64,000 bases of DNA from Hyposmocoma kahamanoa. Lineage: Eukaryota > Arthropoda > Insecta > Lepidoptera > Cosmopterigidae. Below, piece after piece: positions 1 through 12,110 of this stretch; within the stretch, counting starts at the first letter, position 1, and each line of letters starts with the position of its first letter. The notes beneath the pieces are model-generated. The model searched no databases, had not been told where the DNA came from, and saw only the letters and a program-made list of their open reading frames with translations. Position numbers and translations under genes: made by a program. The DNA is taken from NCBI RefSeq assembly GCF_003589595.1, contig NW_020653900.1:4821807-4885806 (forward strand). Direction: 5' to 3'.

Positions 1-1
1 T

Positions 2-127
2 GCCCGATTCCCTGCGGCTGCAGCTGGGAAAACTGACGTCGCACAGGCTGCAGTAAATCCATTGGAGACAGCTAGTAAATCGACGAAGGGTTCTGCAGCT
101 GCTAAGTCGCGTCGGAGGTTGCACTAA
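2..127 (+). CDS. LINE ORF1, C-terminal 41 residues (partial)
   Basis: An open frame enters from the window edge and stops with TAA at 125-127. It is rich in Ala, Lys and Arg and ends in SRRRLH. Position, basic composition and the following spacer plus endonuclease ORF suggest the end of the RNA-binding ORF1 protein. There is no domain to confirm it. Confidence 0.5.
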   Translation, partial: ARFPAAAAGKTDVAQAAVNPLETASKSTKGSAAAKSRRRLH

Positions 128-530
128 TTGTGATTGTGATTTTTGTTTCTCGTAATTTGATTTCTTTTTTTATTGTTTTTTGTTCTTTGTGTTTAAATTA
201 ATTTTTGCTCTATATGTAGGTATTTCTATCTTATTTCTGTGGTAGGTAACATAGCACCTTCTTTATAGAAGTTAATTTTTTCTTGTTAAATTTAAATTTA
301 CTCTATCAAACCTCAGCTGTCAACTGACAATGAATTTAGCTTTATTATTTTTTGGCTACGGCCTCTTGTATTATGTTGCTTTGTTCATGGTTATATTTTA
401 TTTCTACGGCGAGTGCTGATGGTTCGGTGTTGTTTTAGTTATAGTTTGTACGTTGGTTTTTTTTTATATACTATATTTTTATGTATTATTACTCATATAT
501 TTATAAAATTTAATATTATATTTTATTTTT

Positions 531-1721
531 GTGTTAATTAATATGGATGTTACTTTAGGGATAAATGATAGTTTTTACTCGTGCTCCTCATCTCCAAGCC
601 ATTTTCTTAGTGCTGATGACAGTAATGATTCCATCGCTTTGACTCTGCATGATCAGTTATCTTCAGCCTTCTGCAATTTCCCCAAAAATTTCAATGTTGT
701 TCATATCAATGCTCAAAGCGTCCCCTCTCACTATTCTGACCTCCTTGCTTCTTTCATAGATTCTCCTGTTGACGCTATTCTTATATCAGAAACTTTTCTA
801 AAGCCTTCTCTTCCTTCTACTCATTTCAGTCTTCCCGGATTTAAGCTCGTTCGGAATGACCGGACGGGTAAAAGTGGTGGAGGGGTGGCAGTATATCTGC
901 GAGCTGATATTCAACATGTTGTTGATGCTTCTCCTAACTTGTATTCTAACTCCGCGGAGCACCTATTTTTAAACATTTCCGTGCATCACAAGAAAGTGCT
1001 CCTTGCAGTTTTTTATAGCCCCTCCCTTAATATCGACTACTTTCAGTCCCTTGAGTGTCTACTCTCCGACCATTCTCCTTCCTTTGATCACACTATTTTA
1101 ATGGGTGACTTTAACACGTGTTTACTAAAAAATGACACTCGTGCCCATAAATTACTTTCTCTAATTTCTTCTGTCAACTTGCATATTTTACCTTTGTCTG
1201 CTACTCATCATTTTGCCAACTGCACTCCATCTCTTCTTGATCTTATGATAGTCTCGTCCCCTGAGCATTGTGCTTCCCATGGACAGTTCTCTTCTGTATT
1301 TTCTTATCATGACCTTGTCTTTCTCTCGTATAAAATTCGTTTTCCTAAGTGTAAGTCGAAATTTCGTATTCTCCGAAATTTCAAGGCCATTGATTTGGAG
1401 GCGCTCAAGAGTGAGGCGGGTAATATTGACTGGACTCCTGTGTTGGACTTGGTTGGAGATGCTAAGAGACGGCACATTCACGATAACGTTGAGAAATGCG
1501 ATTCCACTCAGATCTGGAAATTCCTAAAGTCCATTGGGATTGGTCGTACCATTGCTTCTGGTGATTCGTCCCTTCCTGATCTTAACGCGCTTAATAGACA
1601 TTTTTCCCTACCCCCTGTTACTTTAGATAAGCATCGTAAAAGCGCTACCCTTCGCATTTTGGCTGACTATACTTTACCGTACATGTACCTCTTTCTCCTT
1701 CCGGACTGTTGCCGAATGTGA
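531..1721 (+). pseudogene. LINE ORF2, endonuclease part (frameshifted)
   Basis: The 396-residue frame encodes an apurinic-type endonuclease that would nick target DNA for target-primed reverse transcription. Visible motifs are HINAQS (about residue 57), SETF (about 86) and MGDFNT (about 191). The C-terminal motif reads SYHDLV where many families have SDH; this may be a lineage variant. After about residue 310 the sequence jumps to DAKRRH and WKFLKSIGIG, which normally lie in the linker before the RT, so an internal deletion near 1460 is likely. The true frame continues in another phase from about 1690; the last residues before the stop at 1721 are out of frame. Confidence 0.85.
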
Positions 1722-3267
1722 GGTCAAAACCCATATTCTCTCTATTTCTTCTACTGCTGTTGGCAATGATGATCTCAGTTCCCGTATGATTAGCCTCATA
1801 CTCCCTGAACTTGTCCCTATCCTCACTCATGTTTTTAACTTCTCTTTACAAGCTAGTTCTTTCCCTTCTCATTGGAAACTCGCCCATGTTATACCTTTAC
1901 CCAAAACGTCTAACCCTACTTGCCTTTCCGAATTCCGTCCCATCTCCATTCTCCCATTTCTATCCAAAGTCCTCGAACACATTGTCAACAAGCAGTTAAT
2001 GTTGTATCTTTCTTCTAATAAGTTGCTTTCCCCGTTTCAGTCAGGTTTTCGTTCTGGCCATAGCACTGTGACTGCACTGTTGAAGGTAACAGATGATATT
2101 CGCCTCGCAATGGACAATGGTCTTCTCACTTTGCTTATACTTCTGGACTTCAGCAGTGCTTTCAACTCTGTGGACTTTGACGTATTGCTTGCTTCCCTTC
2201 GCTCTTTTAATATTTCTCCTTCGGTTATAGCTTGGTTCGACTCCTACCTCAGAGGCCGCTCGCAGTGTATTCGCTCTGACGAGGCTTCCTCTGATTGGTG
2301 TGACTTAGTTGCTGGCGTTCCTCAGGGTGGTGTTCTTTCCCCTCTCCTTTTCTCTGTTTTCATCAATTCTGTCACTTTTGTGCTGTCTTCAAACTTTCAT
2401 CTCTATGCTGACGATTTGCAGCTATACCGCAGTTTTAAAGCGTCTGATGTCGTTGCAGCCGTTGAAGCGGTTAATGCTGATTTACGATGCATCGCTCATT
2501 GGGCTGAGTGTTTTGGTTTGTTGGTGAATCCCAAAAAGTCACAGGCTATGATTGTGGGAAGTGGGTATATGCGTGGCTTATTGCATCTAGATTCTGTCCC
2601 ACCTATAGCGTATAATTCCACGCCTATTGCTTATGCTTCTACTGCAACTAATCTTGGCTTGCTTTTAGATTGTAATTTGGTTTGGACTCCACATATTAAT
2701 GAAGTCAGTCGTAAAGTCCATTTCTCCTTGCACTCACTTAAGCGCCTCCAAAACGATTTACCTTTAAAAACCAAAATATGTTTAGTCCAAACACTTATTT
2801 TGCCCTTCTTAGACTATGCTGATTCCTGCTATTTGGATGCTACTGAAGAACTGCTAAATAAGCTTGAACGACTGCAAAACCTATGTATAAGGTTCATCTT
2901 TGGGCTTCGTAAATATGACCGAATTTCACATTTCCGCAGTCAGCTCAAATGGCTTCCCATCCGTCTCCGCAGGAATTTGCATATTGTCTCCATTCTTTAC
3001 AATATTTTACATAACCCTGTGTCTCCCGGGTACCTGAAAGAGCGTTTCAGCTTCCTTAGGTCCCAGGATAAACCCTGTCGCTCTCTTGTTAGGTCCCAGT
3101 TATCTTTTCCATGCTTCAATTCCGGTTTCTATTCTCACTCCTTCACTGTTCATGCGGTCAGACTTTGGAATGCACTTCCTATTACTGTTCACGAAAGTAA
3201 ATCGTTAGCTATTTTTAAAGTGAGAATTAAAGAGCATTATTTATCTACTATTCCATCCATATCTTAG
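1690..3267 (+). pseudogene. LINE ORF2, reverse transcriptase part
   Basis: Continuation of the endonuclease ORF in a second frame; the first ATG in this frame is at 1786. Counted from that ATG, the RT blocks are RPISILPFLSKVLE (about 70), DFSSAFNSVD (about 121), GVPQGGVLSP (about 177) and the catalytic YADDLQLY (about 207). All three RT aspartates are kept. The C-terminal part with LWNALP is the usual end of this LINE group, and no RNase H is present. The domain is undamaged from 1690 on, so the insertion is fairly young. Confidence 0.9.
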
Positions 3268-3545
3268 GTATTATATTATAAAATATGTATTTATCTAAGT
3301 ATTTATATAATTTATAACAATTTAATATTTTTATATTATTTTTATATTTTTTTATTTTTTTTTTGTTTTGTTGTGCACATATGCCCGTTCTTTTAGTTAT
3401 AGTGTCCTGTATTTAGGTCTGCAGGAAGAAATTTCTAGTAGAAATAAGCAGAACCTTTTGTTTTTAATTTCGCTTGTATTCTTTGTGACTTGTTGTATTT
3501 TTCCTGTACAATAAACTATTAAATAAAATAAATAAATAAATACAT

Positions 3546-4131
3546 ATTGTTACAAAATTTTAATTCTTAAATAGTCCCAAAGTTTTCTCTCATCACATTT
3601 CAGTTTTTTTTTTTGTAAATATGAATGCACATTTGACCTCCATCTCACCTGATGGAAAGTGACGATGAGGTCGACGATGGAGCATGCACACCTAAATAAT
3701 GCCTATTCACTCTCGTCTTGAAAAGGCCTAAGTTATAACGTTCAGTTCAGTTTAGAAGTAAAGCACGCCTGCCAGGGGTATGACGCAAAGAAATGGCACA
3801 TTTCATCCCAATCTGCTAACTTGTATCGTCCACACACCCGTCTCACACCACTAGGGCCCTGATCGGGTGGGGAGTTCATCTATAAACTTTAACATAATCC
3901 TAATGGAATTCTTTTTAATAACATTGGATGTACCCAAAACTTTCTTTTCTTCGTTTGCTTCCTCTTCCGCCATTTAAAAAAGTAATACATTATTATAATT
4001 TCATCTTCATCCATTTCACACGGAAGCGAAAACACACTACTGGCTTCCAAAAGAACATAGAAGCAACTGCAGTGCATCAAACGACTCTGTCATATAAACG
4101 ACAAGGCGGTTGCCGTGAAAAGATAAATTGC
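3546..4131. other. Non-genic stretch with a LINE 3' scrap
   Basis: Positions 3645-3730 are, on the minus strand, the last codons and 3' tail of the LINE type also seen at 38990-39120 (shared block with CATCAGGTGAGA on the coding strand). The rest is AT-rich; short frames here have no recognisable features. Confidence 0.45.
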
Positions 4132-4290
4132 CGTCACGATCTAGTGGGAACAGCTAGACACGATAGTCGTTCAACGATAAAATAATCGTCCACGACACAG
4201 CCACGACAGATAGTAGTGATATGGGAACAGCTTAGCGCGACAGTCGTGCAACGATAAATAAAACGTCACGACATAGTGGGAACGCGTCCT
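4132..4290 (+). repeat. Tandem repeat, about 75-bp unit, 2+ copies
   Basis: The module GGGAACAGCTWGRC...GTCGTKCAACGATAAA recurs at about 4145 and 4220, with a third start (AGTGGGAACGCG) at about 4277. Units differ at scattered bases. No coding content. Confidence 0.6.
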
Positions 4291-4302
4291 TAGACAACAT
4301 CG

Positions 4303-4480
4303 CATACGTTGCTCTGACCCCAAAGTAACTAAAGCACTTGTGTTATGGAAATCGGAAACAACGAGGGTACCACAAACACTCAGACCCGAGACAATATAGA
4401 AAAGTCAGTTTTCTACACTGACCCGGAAGGGAATCCAACCCGGGACCTCAGAAATGGCAATTCCATGAAAATCGGTTTGC
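4303..4480 (-). mobile_element. tRNA-derived SINE, family S4
   Basis: On the minus strand the copy has a tRNA-like head with a B-box-like GGTTGGATTCCC, then a body with CTCGGGTCTGAGTGTTTG and CGATTTCCATAACACAAGTG. The same order is found on the plus strand at 58545-58745. Confidence 0.65.
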
Positions 4481-4799
4481 AAGGCACTCGATCACGGAGG
4501 TCGTCAAAAATACAACACATTTTGGATGCAGAAGTGAAATTTAATATAAAACTAAAACTTTATAAACTTCCTACAGAGTTATTTAACATACAATATCTAT
4601 TTTATCTGCAAATAATTCTAATACGTAATTTCGAAATAATGTGTTCGTTTGATCCCTTGTTGTATCGTTATTACTAAAGATTTAGTTATGAAATTAATGT
4701 ATAAGATACTAAAATCAATTAGCGCTCTCTTAATATAAACTGAGACTTAACAAAGTTTTATATATTTTTACTCTACGAATGTCATATTTATACTCCTTT

Positions 4800-5095
4800 C
4801 CTGCTCCGTAAGACACGCGCTGGCCTTCGTAGTCACCGTGTTACAACTTGCCGTATTCCATCGCGGACAAAAAGGTTTGGTGGCATCTTTCTCTGTCGCA
4901 CAGTCGACAAATGTATCCCCTAGCAGCGCACGTATTCCCTCCTTATGATATGGGGTCCTTCAAACGAGGCGTGAAGAGGCATTTTGTAGGCATGCAGGGT
5001 GGAGGTGGCTAGGGCAGTTATAGTATCAACACTACACTAGGTACCTTCACGTTTAGATTTCACTTTCCATTTAACATCAGGTGGAGTGGTATCAT
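4800..5095 (+). mobile_element. LINE 3' end fragment
   Basis: A degenerate stretch ending in TTTAACATCAGGTGGAG, the 3' end shared with the LINE fragments at 31921-32080 and 38217-39120. The coding trace (a frame giving SFKRGVKRHF) matches the last residues of that LINE group. Confidence 0.55.
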
Positions 5096-5280
5096 CTGCC
5101 TGCCGTGTGTAAAAAAAAACTAAATGCAACGGAGCGTTTAACGTTACAATTTTGGATATTTCTAGTTTTATTTAAAAAATCTTACAAATGTCGTTTTTTC
5201 ATTAGGGTAACGTACGTTCGATATCAATTTAAAGTTTTTCATATCTCTTATATGTGTTTGTTATAATTATTAATTCAAAG

Positions 5281-5480
5281 ATCGAAAACTCAGGAAAAAT
5301 TCCTTCGATCCTGCCGGATTCGAACCGACGTCTTCTGGCATACCATGCCAGACGCTATACCAACTAAACCACGGAACGAACCAGCGGATCTCACGAATTT
5401 TTGTATGTGCTTGTTGTCGAGTCTTTGTATTTGGTTTTTTGAACTAGTTTTTTGGAACTAGTGGAGTAATTTCACATAAA
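5281..5480 (-). mobile_element. tRNA-derived SINE, family S3
   Basis: Read on the minus strand: TTCCGTGGTTTAGTTGG (A-box-like), then GGTTCGAATCCGGCAGGATC (B-box-like), then a body ending near the CTAGTGGAGTAATTTCAC motif. It is a SINE head and not a tRNA gene: there is no clean cloverleaf, and related copies occur at 5940, 30700, 33240, 50390 and 62735. Confidence 0.7.
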
Positions 5481-5939
5481 AAATAATTGAGTATCAATTC
5501 AATAAAAATTAAGTTTAGGTTTTTTTAGTAATAATTATAATAGCTTTTTTATGAAACATACTACATCATAGTCTTTCTTGAGGATTATAACTGTTAAGTA
5601 AACTAATGACTACTGATATATGTTTAAAAACAAAACGTTATTTAAAATTTAAAGACACAATTTAATGATAACCATTGGTGATCAATTTAATAAACTCACC
5701 TTAAGTGAGTTTATCAAAATTAATATTAAAATTATTTTATTATAACAATTTTGTTACTGAGTTTATTGTATCATTTACCGCGTCATGCGTCCTTCCCCTC
5801 AAAACTGTTAAAGACACACGGTGTCCCTAAGAATTTTGGTACGGTAGCGTCCTAGAGCCACACGGTACGCGCTGCTGTTTTCATCCACCATAAAAAAAAA
5901 TATTCAAAAAAATCTAAATTAAAATTTTTGAGTTATTGG
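5481..5939. other. AT-rich spacer between two SINEs
   Basis: No gene seen. A short perfect palindrome (TAAACTCAC, 5-base loop, GTGAGTTTA) lies near 5692-5714. Confidence 0.5.
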
Positions 5940-6165
5940 ATGTCAATTTTGTGAAATTACTCCACTAGTTTGTCTTACATAATAAAACAAAGATCGAATG
6001 CTTACAAAAAATCCTTTGATCCGGCAGGATTTGAACAAATGTCTTCCAGCAAACCGTGCCAGAAGCTATGCCAACTAGGCCATGGAATTAACTAGCGGAT
6101 CTTTGTGCTTGTAGCAGATCTTTGTTTTTTGTTTGTAACGATTTTTTTGCCGTAGCGCCATCTGT
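5940..6165 (-). mobile_element. tRNA-derived SINE, family S3, second copy
   Basis: Same orientation as the copy at 5281, with a more decayed tRNA head (6015-6095 on the minus strand) and the CTAGTGGAGTAATTTCAC motif at its far end near 5950. Confidence 0.65.
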
Positions 6166-6860
6166 GAGAAATCTTTTTTACAAAAAGTCGTTAATTACTT
6201 ATTATCCATGTTAATATTTTGTCAAGAGTTACGATCTAAGGGCTTGTTTATATGTATAAGTTAGTATTAATTTTATAAATAAACCTTTCGGTAACAGGAA
6301 CAGGATAATCACCCGTCAGATGGTAATGAGGATGATAACACAGAAAAGAGTTGGTTGGAAAAGTTTGGACATGGGATTTGTCAGGTATATATGAACTGAA
6401 ATGAAATATTATTTATTCGCAAGCAAACACGGTAACAAAAGATATTATACATTAAGTGTCATGAACACGTGTTGCACCAGGTACTGGCGCAACAAATGGG
6501 TCGTTTTCAGATAACCGCCAAAAAAGTGTCCTTTTCAGTAACTTTTATGTTATTATATGAATGCTAAGCATTATTTATTTAATATGATTGCTTGCTTACT
6601 TAGTTTGTGTTACACATAAAAAGACTATTTTACTACGTCATAATAATGAATAAAAATTAAAAAGTGGGCAATTTCTCATTCATGGGAGCCTGTCCCACGT
6701 CGCTCTAATTTTACGAAAAGAAGAATAAAAATTAAACACTCTTATTAAACACTCTTGGAAATCGCAATATTACCCATCGAGGATAAACGCTAATAACTTA
6801 CACGTCAAATACATACTGTAACTTTCCAATTTATTTATAAACAAACATATTTTCTCGGGA
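6166..6860. other. Non-genic AT-rich DNA
   Basis: No supported coding frame or repeat was recognised between the SINE and the 3' end of the RNase H LINE. Confidence 0.4.
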
Positions 6861-7085
6861 ATACAAAATGTGTTTCAATTTTTCTTATCATTAGTGTCAA
6901 TTCAACTAAAAGCGTCCACAAAAGTTCATACAGCATCACCTTCACCCTTCGCATACGTGAGAAGGGGCTCCTGTCAGATTGGAGAGTACACAGTGAAGTA
7001 CTTGGTACTTGGTACTTGGTGTAACGGGCTGGTGTCCGCAACTCGACGACAAGGCGCCTATTTTACGTGTGGTGGGTGCAGGGTC

Positions 7086-9108
7086 CTACTCGTGCCACCC
7101 AAGCTCCTCCAGGAATCTCAGCAGCCTCCTCGGTTTGCTGAAGACTTCGGGGAGCGACCTTGGCACTCCAAGGTACTTTGCCCTGTAGTTGGCCACGCCG
7201 GAGCACTGTAGTAGGATGTGCGCAGCCGTTTCCTCCCCCTCCATGCACGCTCTGCATAGAGGGCTGTCTGTGATACCTAAATTGAAAAGGTGTTTATTGT
7301 ATGGACCATGACCTGTTAGGGCGGCAGTTAGAGTGCGAAGCTCTTGCCTGTTGAGTTTAATTAATATTCGTGATAGACTGGCATTGAGCGTTGGGAGTGC
7401 TTCCCTCGCCTGTCTACAAACCGTAAGGGTGGTCCATGTATTATTATGTGAAGTTTTTGTACCTTTGTGTATAGTTGTTCTGGACCATTGGTAGGGGAGG
7501 GACACTATGGGTTCTGGTCCTACTGCGTCCGTCTCCGACCCTTTTCTGGCTAGTTCATCTGCTGCGTCATTGCCCCGTGAGCCGCTGTGTCCTTTGATCC
7601 ACTGTAGAGTTAAGTGGTTTTGTATACATACCTCCATGAGTGCTTGATGGCATTCATAAATGAGCCCTGAGTTTATGTCATAGCTGTTCAGTGCTTGAAG
7701 TACTGACATACTATCAGAGAGTATTCGAATGGAGTGGTTCTTTACTCTTCTCGCTATGATTGCTTCTGCCGCCAACTTGATGCCCATGCATTCAGCCTGG
7801 AATACTGTGTTGTGGTCACCAAGCGGTGTTGATATCCTGATATTGAGGTCTTCTGAGAATACCCCAGTACCTGTTCCTGAATTTGTTTTAGATCCATCGG
7901 TGAAGACGCGGACCTCTTTGGGGTTCAGTCCTTCATTTGGATCTTCAAACAATTGTATCTTGTATTTTTTGTCGAAGATGTATTGTTTTGGGATCCTATC
8001 CACAGCCGCCTCCAGTAGCGGTTCCTCATTGACTGTCTTATAAAGGACTTTCTTAGAAAGGATCCTCATGTGCTTCCAAAGGCCGACTCTGTTAAGACGC
8101 ACTGCTGTTGACGCCGCTTCCTGTCTAATGAACATTGGGAGGGGTCGCAAGTCCAGCATCGCTTCGAGGGCCGCAGTCGGAGTTGTCCTCATGCAGCCGG
8201 TCGTTGCCATGCAAGCTAGTCTTTGGAATTTTTCCAGTTTGTCGGTTGCGGTCGTCAGCTTGGTTCGTGGCCACCATACTATCGCGCCGTAACTGATCAT
8301 GAGTCTTATCACTGCTGTGTAGAGCCATAGTGTTATTTTGGGTGAGAGTCCCCATTGTTTACCTACCATTCTATGGCACTGCCAGAAGGTGATAGTGGCT
8401 TTTTTAATTTTGTTGTCCATATGCTTGTTCCAATTCAACTTGTTGTCCAGTATTACTCCCAAGTACTCGACTTCGGTTGATATCTGTAGTTCTGTACTGA
8501 AGAGTTTGGGTAGTAGGTAGTTACCCAGTAGTCTTTTGTTTGTAAACATTACTAGTTCCGTCTTTGTTGGGTTTACCGATAGTTCATATGCCCTGCACCA
8601 TCTTTCCACAATCCGGAGTGCAGCTTGTGTAATGTCGCAGAGTACATTGGCATAATTTCCTGTTACCAGTATAGCTATGTCATCAGCATATCCTAGTGTA
8701 TAGAAATGTTCTTTGTTCAATTTAATGATGAGGTCATTTACGACCATGTTCCACAGCAGAGGCGACAGTACCCCTCCTTGAGGGCATCCCTTCGCTACTA
8801 TCGCCCATGGGGTCATATTTGCTGTCGTTTTTATTGTTCTTAATTTTAGCATGTTGCTAATCCAGCTGATGAGCACTTCATCCACTTCGTGCCTCCTCAG
8901 TGCTGATTGAATGCTGGAGAAGTTGGTTTTGTCGAAGGCTCCTTCAATGTCGATAAAGGTGCCTAGGCAGATTGCTTTGTCTTTGAGGGCCACTTCTATC
9001 TTGCCCACAATGGCATGTAGGGCTGATTCAGTGGATTTGCCTTGACTGTATGCATGTTGGTTTCCGTGTAGTGGTATGTTCTTAAGCGCTCCATCCCTCA
9101 GTTCTCTG
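7086..9108 (-). pseudogene. LINE reverse transcriptase-RNase H (frame 2)
   Basis: The frame is open from about 9108; its first ATG is at 9008, giving 640 residues. RT motifs in order are FIDIEGAFD, GCPQGGVLSP and GYADDIAIL, with the catalytic YADD intact. Roughly residues 365-500 form an RNase H domain whose acidic residues are visible: FTDGSK (D), QAECMG (E), ILSDSM (D) and NDAADELA (D). The C-terminus has a zinc-knuckle-like CRACMEGEETAAHILLQC, as in other RNase H LINEs. The reading frame is intact over this whole length, so only the frameshift and the 5' truncation mark it as dead. Confidence 0.9.
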
Positions 9109-9902
9109 TCTTTCTAATGTTTTCAAAAAGAACGATGTGAGGCTGATTGGTCTGAAGGACTTCGCGTCAGTGTAGTCGTTTTTACCTGGTTTCGGTATAA
9201 ATATGACTTTTACCTCTCGCCAGCTGTAGGGCACATAGCTGAATGCTAGACAGGCCTGAAAGATGTTGACCAGGTGCTGGACCAGTGTCCCCCCGCCCCA
9301 TTGTAGGAGAGCGGGGAATACTCCATCTTGGCCCGGAGCTTTGTACGGTTCAAAGGTGTTTACTGCCCATTTTGTCTTTTCGTATGTTACTACTTGTTCA
9401 GCATATAGCCAATTATGGGTCGATGTATTGTAGTTCATTTCTTCGCACCTTACGTCTTGGACGAACCTACATCCTGGGAAATGTGCTTCCAGTAGGGTTC
9501 TCTCCGTGTCCGCAGGGGAAGTTGTGTATGTGTTGTCTATTTTGCGTATTGAACCTAGCTCAGTTGAGTTTGAGTTGCCTAGGATTTTCCTTATTCTGTT
9601 CGCTTGTGCACAAGACGTTATGTTCCCGCAGTAGCCTCGCCATGACGCGGTGCTCCTGAATCGTATGCGCTTTTTTAGCTTGGATTTGGCCGTCTTGTAG
9701 TTTTCCCAGTCCTCATCCGCGCATGTGTTCATTGCTCTATTGAAGCTTCTCCTTACCCTTCTTCGTAGCCTCTCAAGCTCAGGTCCCCACCAGTGTTGGC
9801 CTTGCCGCGGGGCAGGTTCACTCAGTGGGCATGCGGAGTTATAGCTGCTCAATATGTTTGATGTCAGTCCTGTAACCAGTGAAGTAACCAGTGCATCTCC
9901 GT
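9082..9902 (-). pseudogene. LINE linker and start of RT (frame 1)
   Basis: Upstream part of the same LINE ORF; the frame is open from about 9902 with no initiator needed. It holds the basic linker between endonuclease and RT (WWGPELERLRRRVRRSFNRA) and the first RT blocks APGQDGVFPALLQ and SFRPISLTSFFLKTLER. The protein then runs out of frame at about 9105; the continuing frame resumes with DRELRDGALKN, so a few bases have been lost at the joint. Confidence 0.85.
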
Positions 9903-9903
9903 T

Positions 9904-10195
9904 TTAACAAAAAATCGACTTAAATACCAATTTCAGCGCTAGTGACTAAATCGTTCTCATTCATATAAAGCAATCTATCTAAATAAATATTGAGTAATAG
10001 TTTTATAAACTTTATTGTACATCAATTAGATAAAGGGAACTTTAAAATCCATGCACTTTTATAACGGTCCAGCATATTTTACATACTTGACAATTAAAAA
10101 TGTATCCAAATATCATTATTGTCGTTCTCATCCTTGTCTACTTTTAAGTCAAATAGTTACTTTAAGCCAAATATTTACTTGAAATTTAACAATTA
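9904..10195. other. Non-genic AT-rich DNA
   Basis: Nothing recognised. Confidence 0.4.
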
Positions 10196-10370
10196 GATGG
10201 TGGTAGTGATGACGGTGGTGGCGATGATGATGGTAGTGGTGGTGATGACGATGATGATTGTAGTGATGATGACGATGATTGTGATGATGATGTGAATGGT
10301 AATGATACTGATGATAATGGTGATCATGATGATGATGTTGATGGTGGTGATGATGATATACTGATGTATA
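10196..10370 (+). repeat. Imperfect TGA/TGG trinucleotide microsatellite
   Basis: About 175 bp of interrupted GATGGT/GATGAT units. On the minus strand it forces an artificial His/Tyr-rich frame, which is not a gene. Confidence 0.85.
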
Positions 10371-11009
10371 ACAAAGTTTATGTGACATTAACAAAATACT
10401 TATTTAGATTTATTTATTAATTACATATAGATAAAGAGATGGTCTGACACGGATGAGAAGGATTTTGACAGAAGAAGTTATATTAAAATATTTGTTACAT
10501 GTTAAATGTTCTTTTGTGAACGATAAAATGTGTGTTGTAATAATAATTTCTCATTACTGTGCCGTCTTTCTCATTTATGTTTATTAGAAAATCATTCGTT
10601 TTACTGCAATCTCATTCGTGTGACCTAAAATAACGTTTTTTGTTGTATTTCACTTAAATATTTCTGTAATTTTATAATTATTGACATTGTTTGAACTTAT
10701 TTGTACGTTTAAGACCTTAAAACCAAAAGAAAAAAGGATTTTACAAAAATCACTCAAAAAGTGCCATTGAAATTCGGAAAGTGAAATTCACCCAAATATT
10801 AAAATAACATTGGAGTTAAATACGGTCATAAAATTTTATCATTTTTCAAATAAGCAATTTTTCAAACAAACAAAATTAAGAAAAAAATGCCAATAAAGTA
10901 ACAACAATAAAATTGTAAAATAAACAATATCAAAGAAGTATGAACAGGACAAATACAAAATGTCAATTTCACATAAACCCGGATCACATAACGTGACATA
11001 ACGTATGTT
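10371..11009. other. Non-genic AT-rich DNA
   Basis: No gene or repeat recognised. Confidence 0.4.
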
Positions 11010-11250
11010 TTTTTTTATAATATCAAGTGACGGGGCGAACTAGTCGTGTACCTGATGGCAAGCTACATGCCTGTCCATAACAGTTGCAGTTCCACTGCTC
11101 CCGTCACCCTGAGACAAAGTCCCATGTGCCTGTAATTTCACCAGTACCAGTACCCCAGTAATGCTGACATTACTGCTTGGCGGCAGAAATAGGTAAGGTA
11201 GGTTAGTACTACCCTGGACGAACTCTTTCACAAGGAGCTGTACTGCTACT
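11010..11250 (-). mobile_element. Family-A interspersed repeat
   Basis: One copy of the most abundant dispersed repeat here (11 copies or fragments in the window). On the coding orientation a full copy is about 290-300 bp. It starts with AGTAGCAGTAGAGCTCCTTG, contains GCCGCCAAGCAGTAATGTCA, and ends with CGACTTGTTCGTCCCGTCAC followed by TTGATATTATAAAAA. It has no terminal inverted repeat and no long ORF. The constant 3' end with an A/T-rich tail suggests a SINE or LINE 3' end. This copy lacks part of the middle. Confidence 0.75.
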
Positions 11251-11449
11251 AAGTCTGTCTCTGTCTGTACTAAGTAGTATTTCGTGATTTTTATCTATGG
11301 AGGAAACTTTATTGTTTTATGTTTCTGATTAACGTCTGTGCTTGAATATATCGTGTACTTACTCGTACAATATTTTATTTTTAACTTTAAAGTGGATTTA
11401 CCGCTCTAAAATCAAATCGAAAATTAGTAATTACTCCTCTGCTCCCTCT

Positions 11450-12110
11450 TAAGCCCGTCAATAATGACATATAGTGTCATTTATTTCTTTTTTATAATCT
11501 ATGTCAGATTTGTAATTAATGATTATTGACATGTCATCTGCAAAAAGAGTGCATAGATATTTTGTCGTTTCAGGGAGGTTATTAACATATAATACACAGA
11601 AGAAAACCGCTTTTCTTTTAAACAGATTTCGTAACGGTAGCAACAGCATCTTTGAAATGATTGCTGAGAAAGTGGAGGGATCTCTCATAAGGAAACTCAT
11701 AGAATTTACGCAATCTTTGTTTAAAATAATTTACTAACATAGTTTATAGGTCTGTTACTAATTTAAACGTGGATTTACGTAGTCCGAAATTAAATAAATT
11801 AAATTAAATATAATTTATACAGCAATGGACCTAAGATGTATCCCTGAGGCACACCGTATTTATTAACTTTAAACTCCTGATCTGTGGGCATTAATCTCTT
11901 TATTATTATTGACCTTAACTACCTTCACACACTCAGTTCTGTGTTACTTGCTATCCAGTTATGCACCTGGTCACGAAGACCATAACTTTCTAATTTGGAT
12001 AGTAGAGTTCTCTGACAAACGCAATCGAAGACTCTACTCATGTCAAATAAAACAATGTTCAGATATCTTTCATCACCCTGAAATATGCCTGTGTGGTAGA
12101 TGTTCCCTTT
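11450..12110 (-). pseudogene. Degenerate LINE reverse transcriptase fragment
   Basis: Minus-strand traces of RT blocks in several frames: FDMSRVFDCV and HNWIASN (about 12060-11930), GVPQGYILGPLLY (about 11850-11820), and YVNNLP with LFADDMSIII (about 11600-11510). The FADD catalytic motif is still legible but stops and frameshifts separate the blocks. Confidence 0.75.

Larger units (their letters stand above)
1..3545 (+). mobile_element. Non-LTR retrotransposon (LINE), Jockey/CR1 group, nearly full 3' part
   Basis: The stretch carries, in order, the end of an ORF1, a 400-bp AT-rich spacer, an endonuclease domain, a reverse transcriptase, and a 3' end with AATAAA followed by a short AAATA-type tail near 3510-3545. 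This order is that of a Jockey/CR1-superclade LINE. The 5' part lies outside the window. The copy is probably dead: the reading frame shifts near 1690, and against the usual family layout about 60 codons seem to be missing near 1460, where the endonuclease end runs directly into the DAKRRH linker. The clade name is from memory of motif style and is not certain. Confidence 0.9.
6860..9903 (-). mobile_element. 5'-truncated LINE with RNase H domain
   Basis: A minus-strand LINE running from about 9903 (5' break inside the endonuclease/RT linker) to a non-coding 3' region near 6860. RT and RNase H are both present, as in the I/LOA-type group. The endonuclease domain is missing, which is typical of incomplete reverse transcription. 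A heptamer repeat (ACTTGGT x3) lies at about 7000-7020 in the 3' region. One frameshift near 9105 breaks the ORF. Confidence 0.88.

Noticed and set aside
10149..10394. Minus-strand His-rich open frame
   Set aside because: It is the translation of a TGA/TGG microsatellite; no start context, splice sites or conserved ends.
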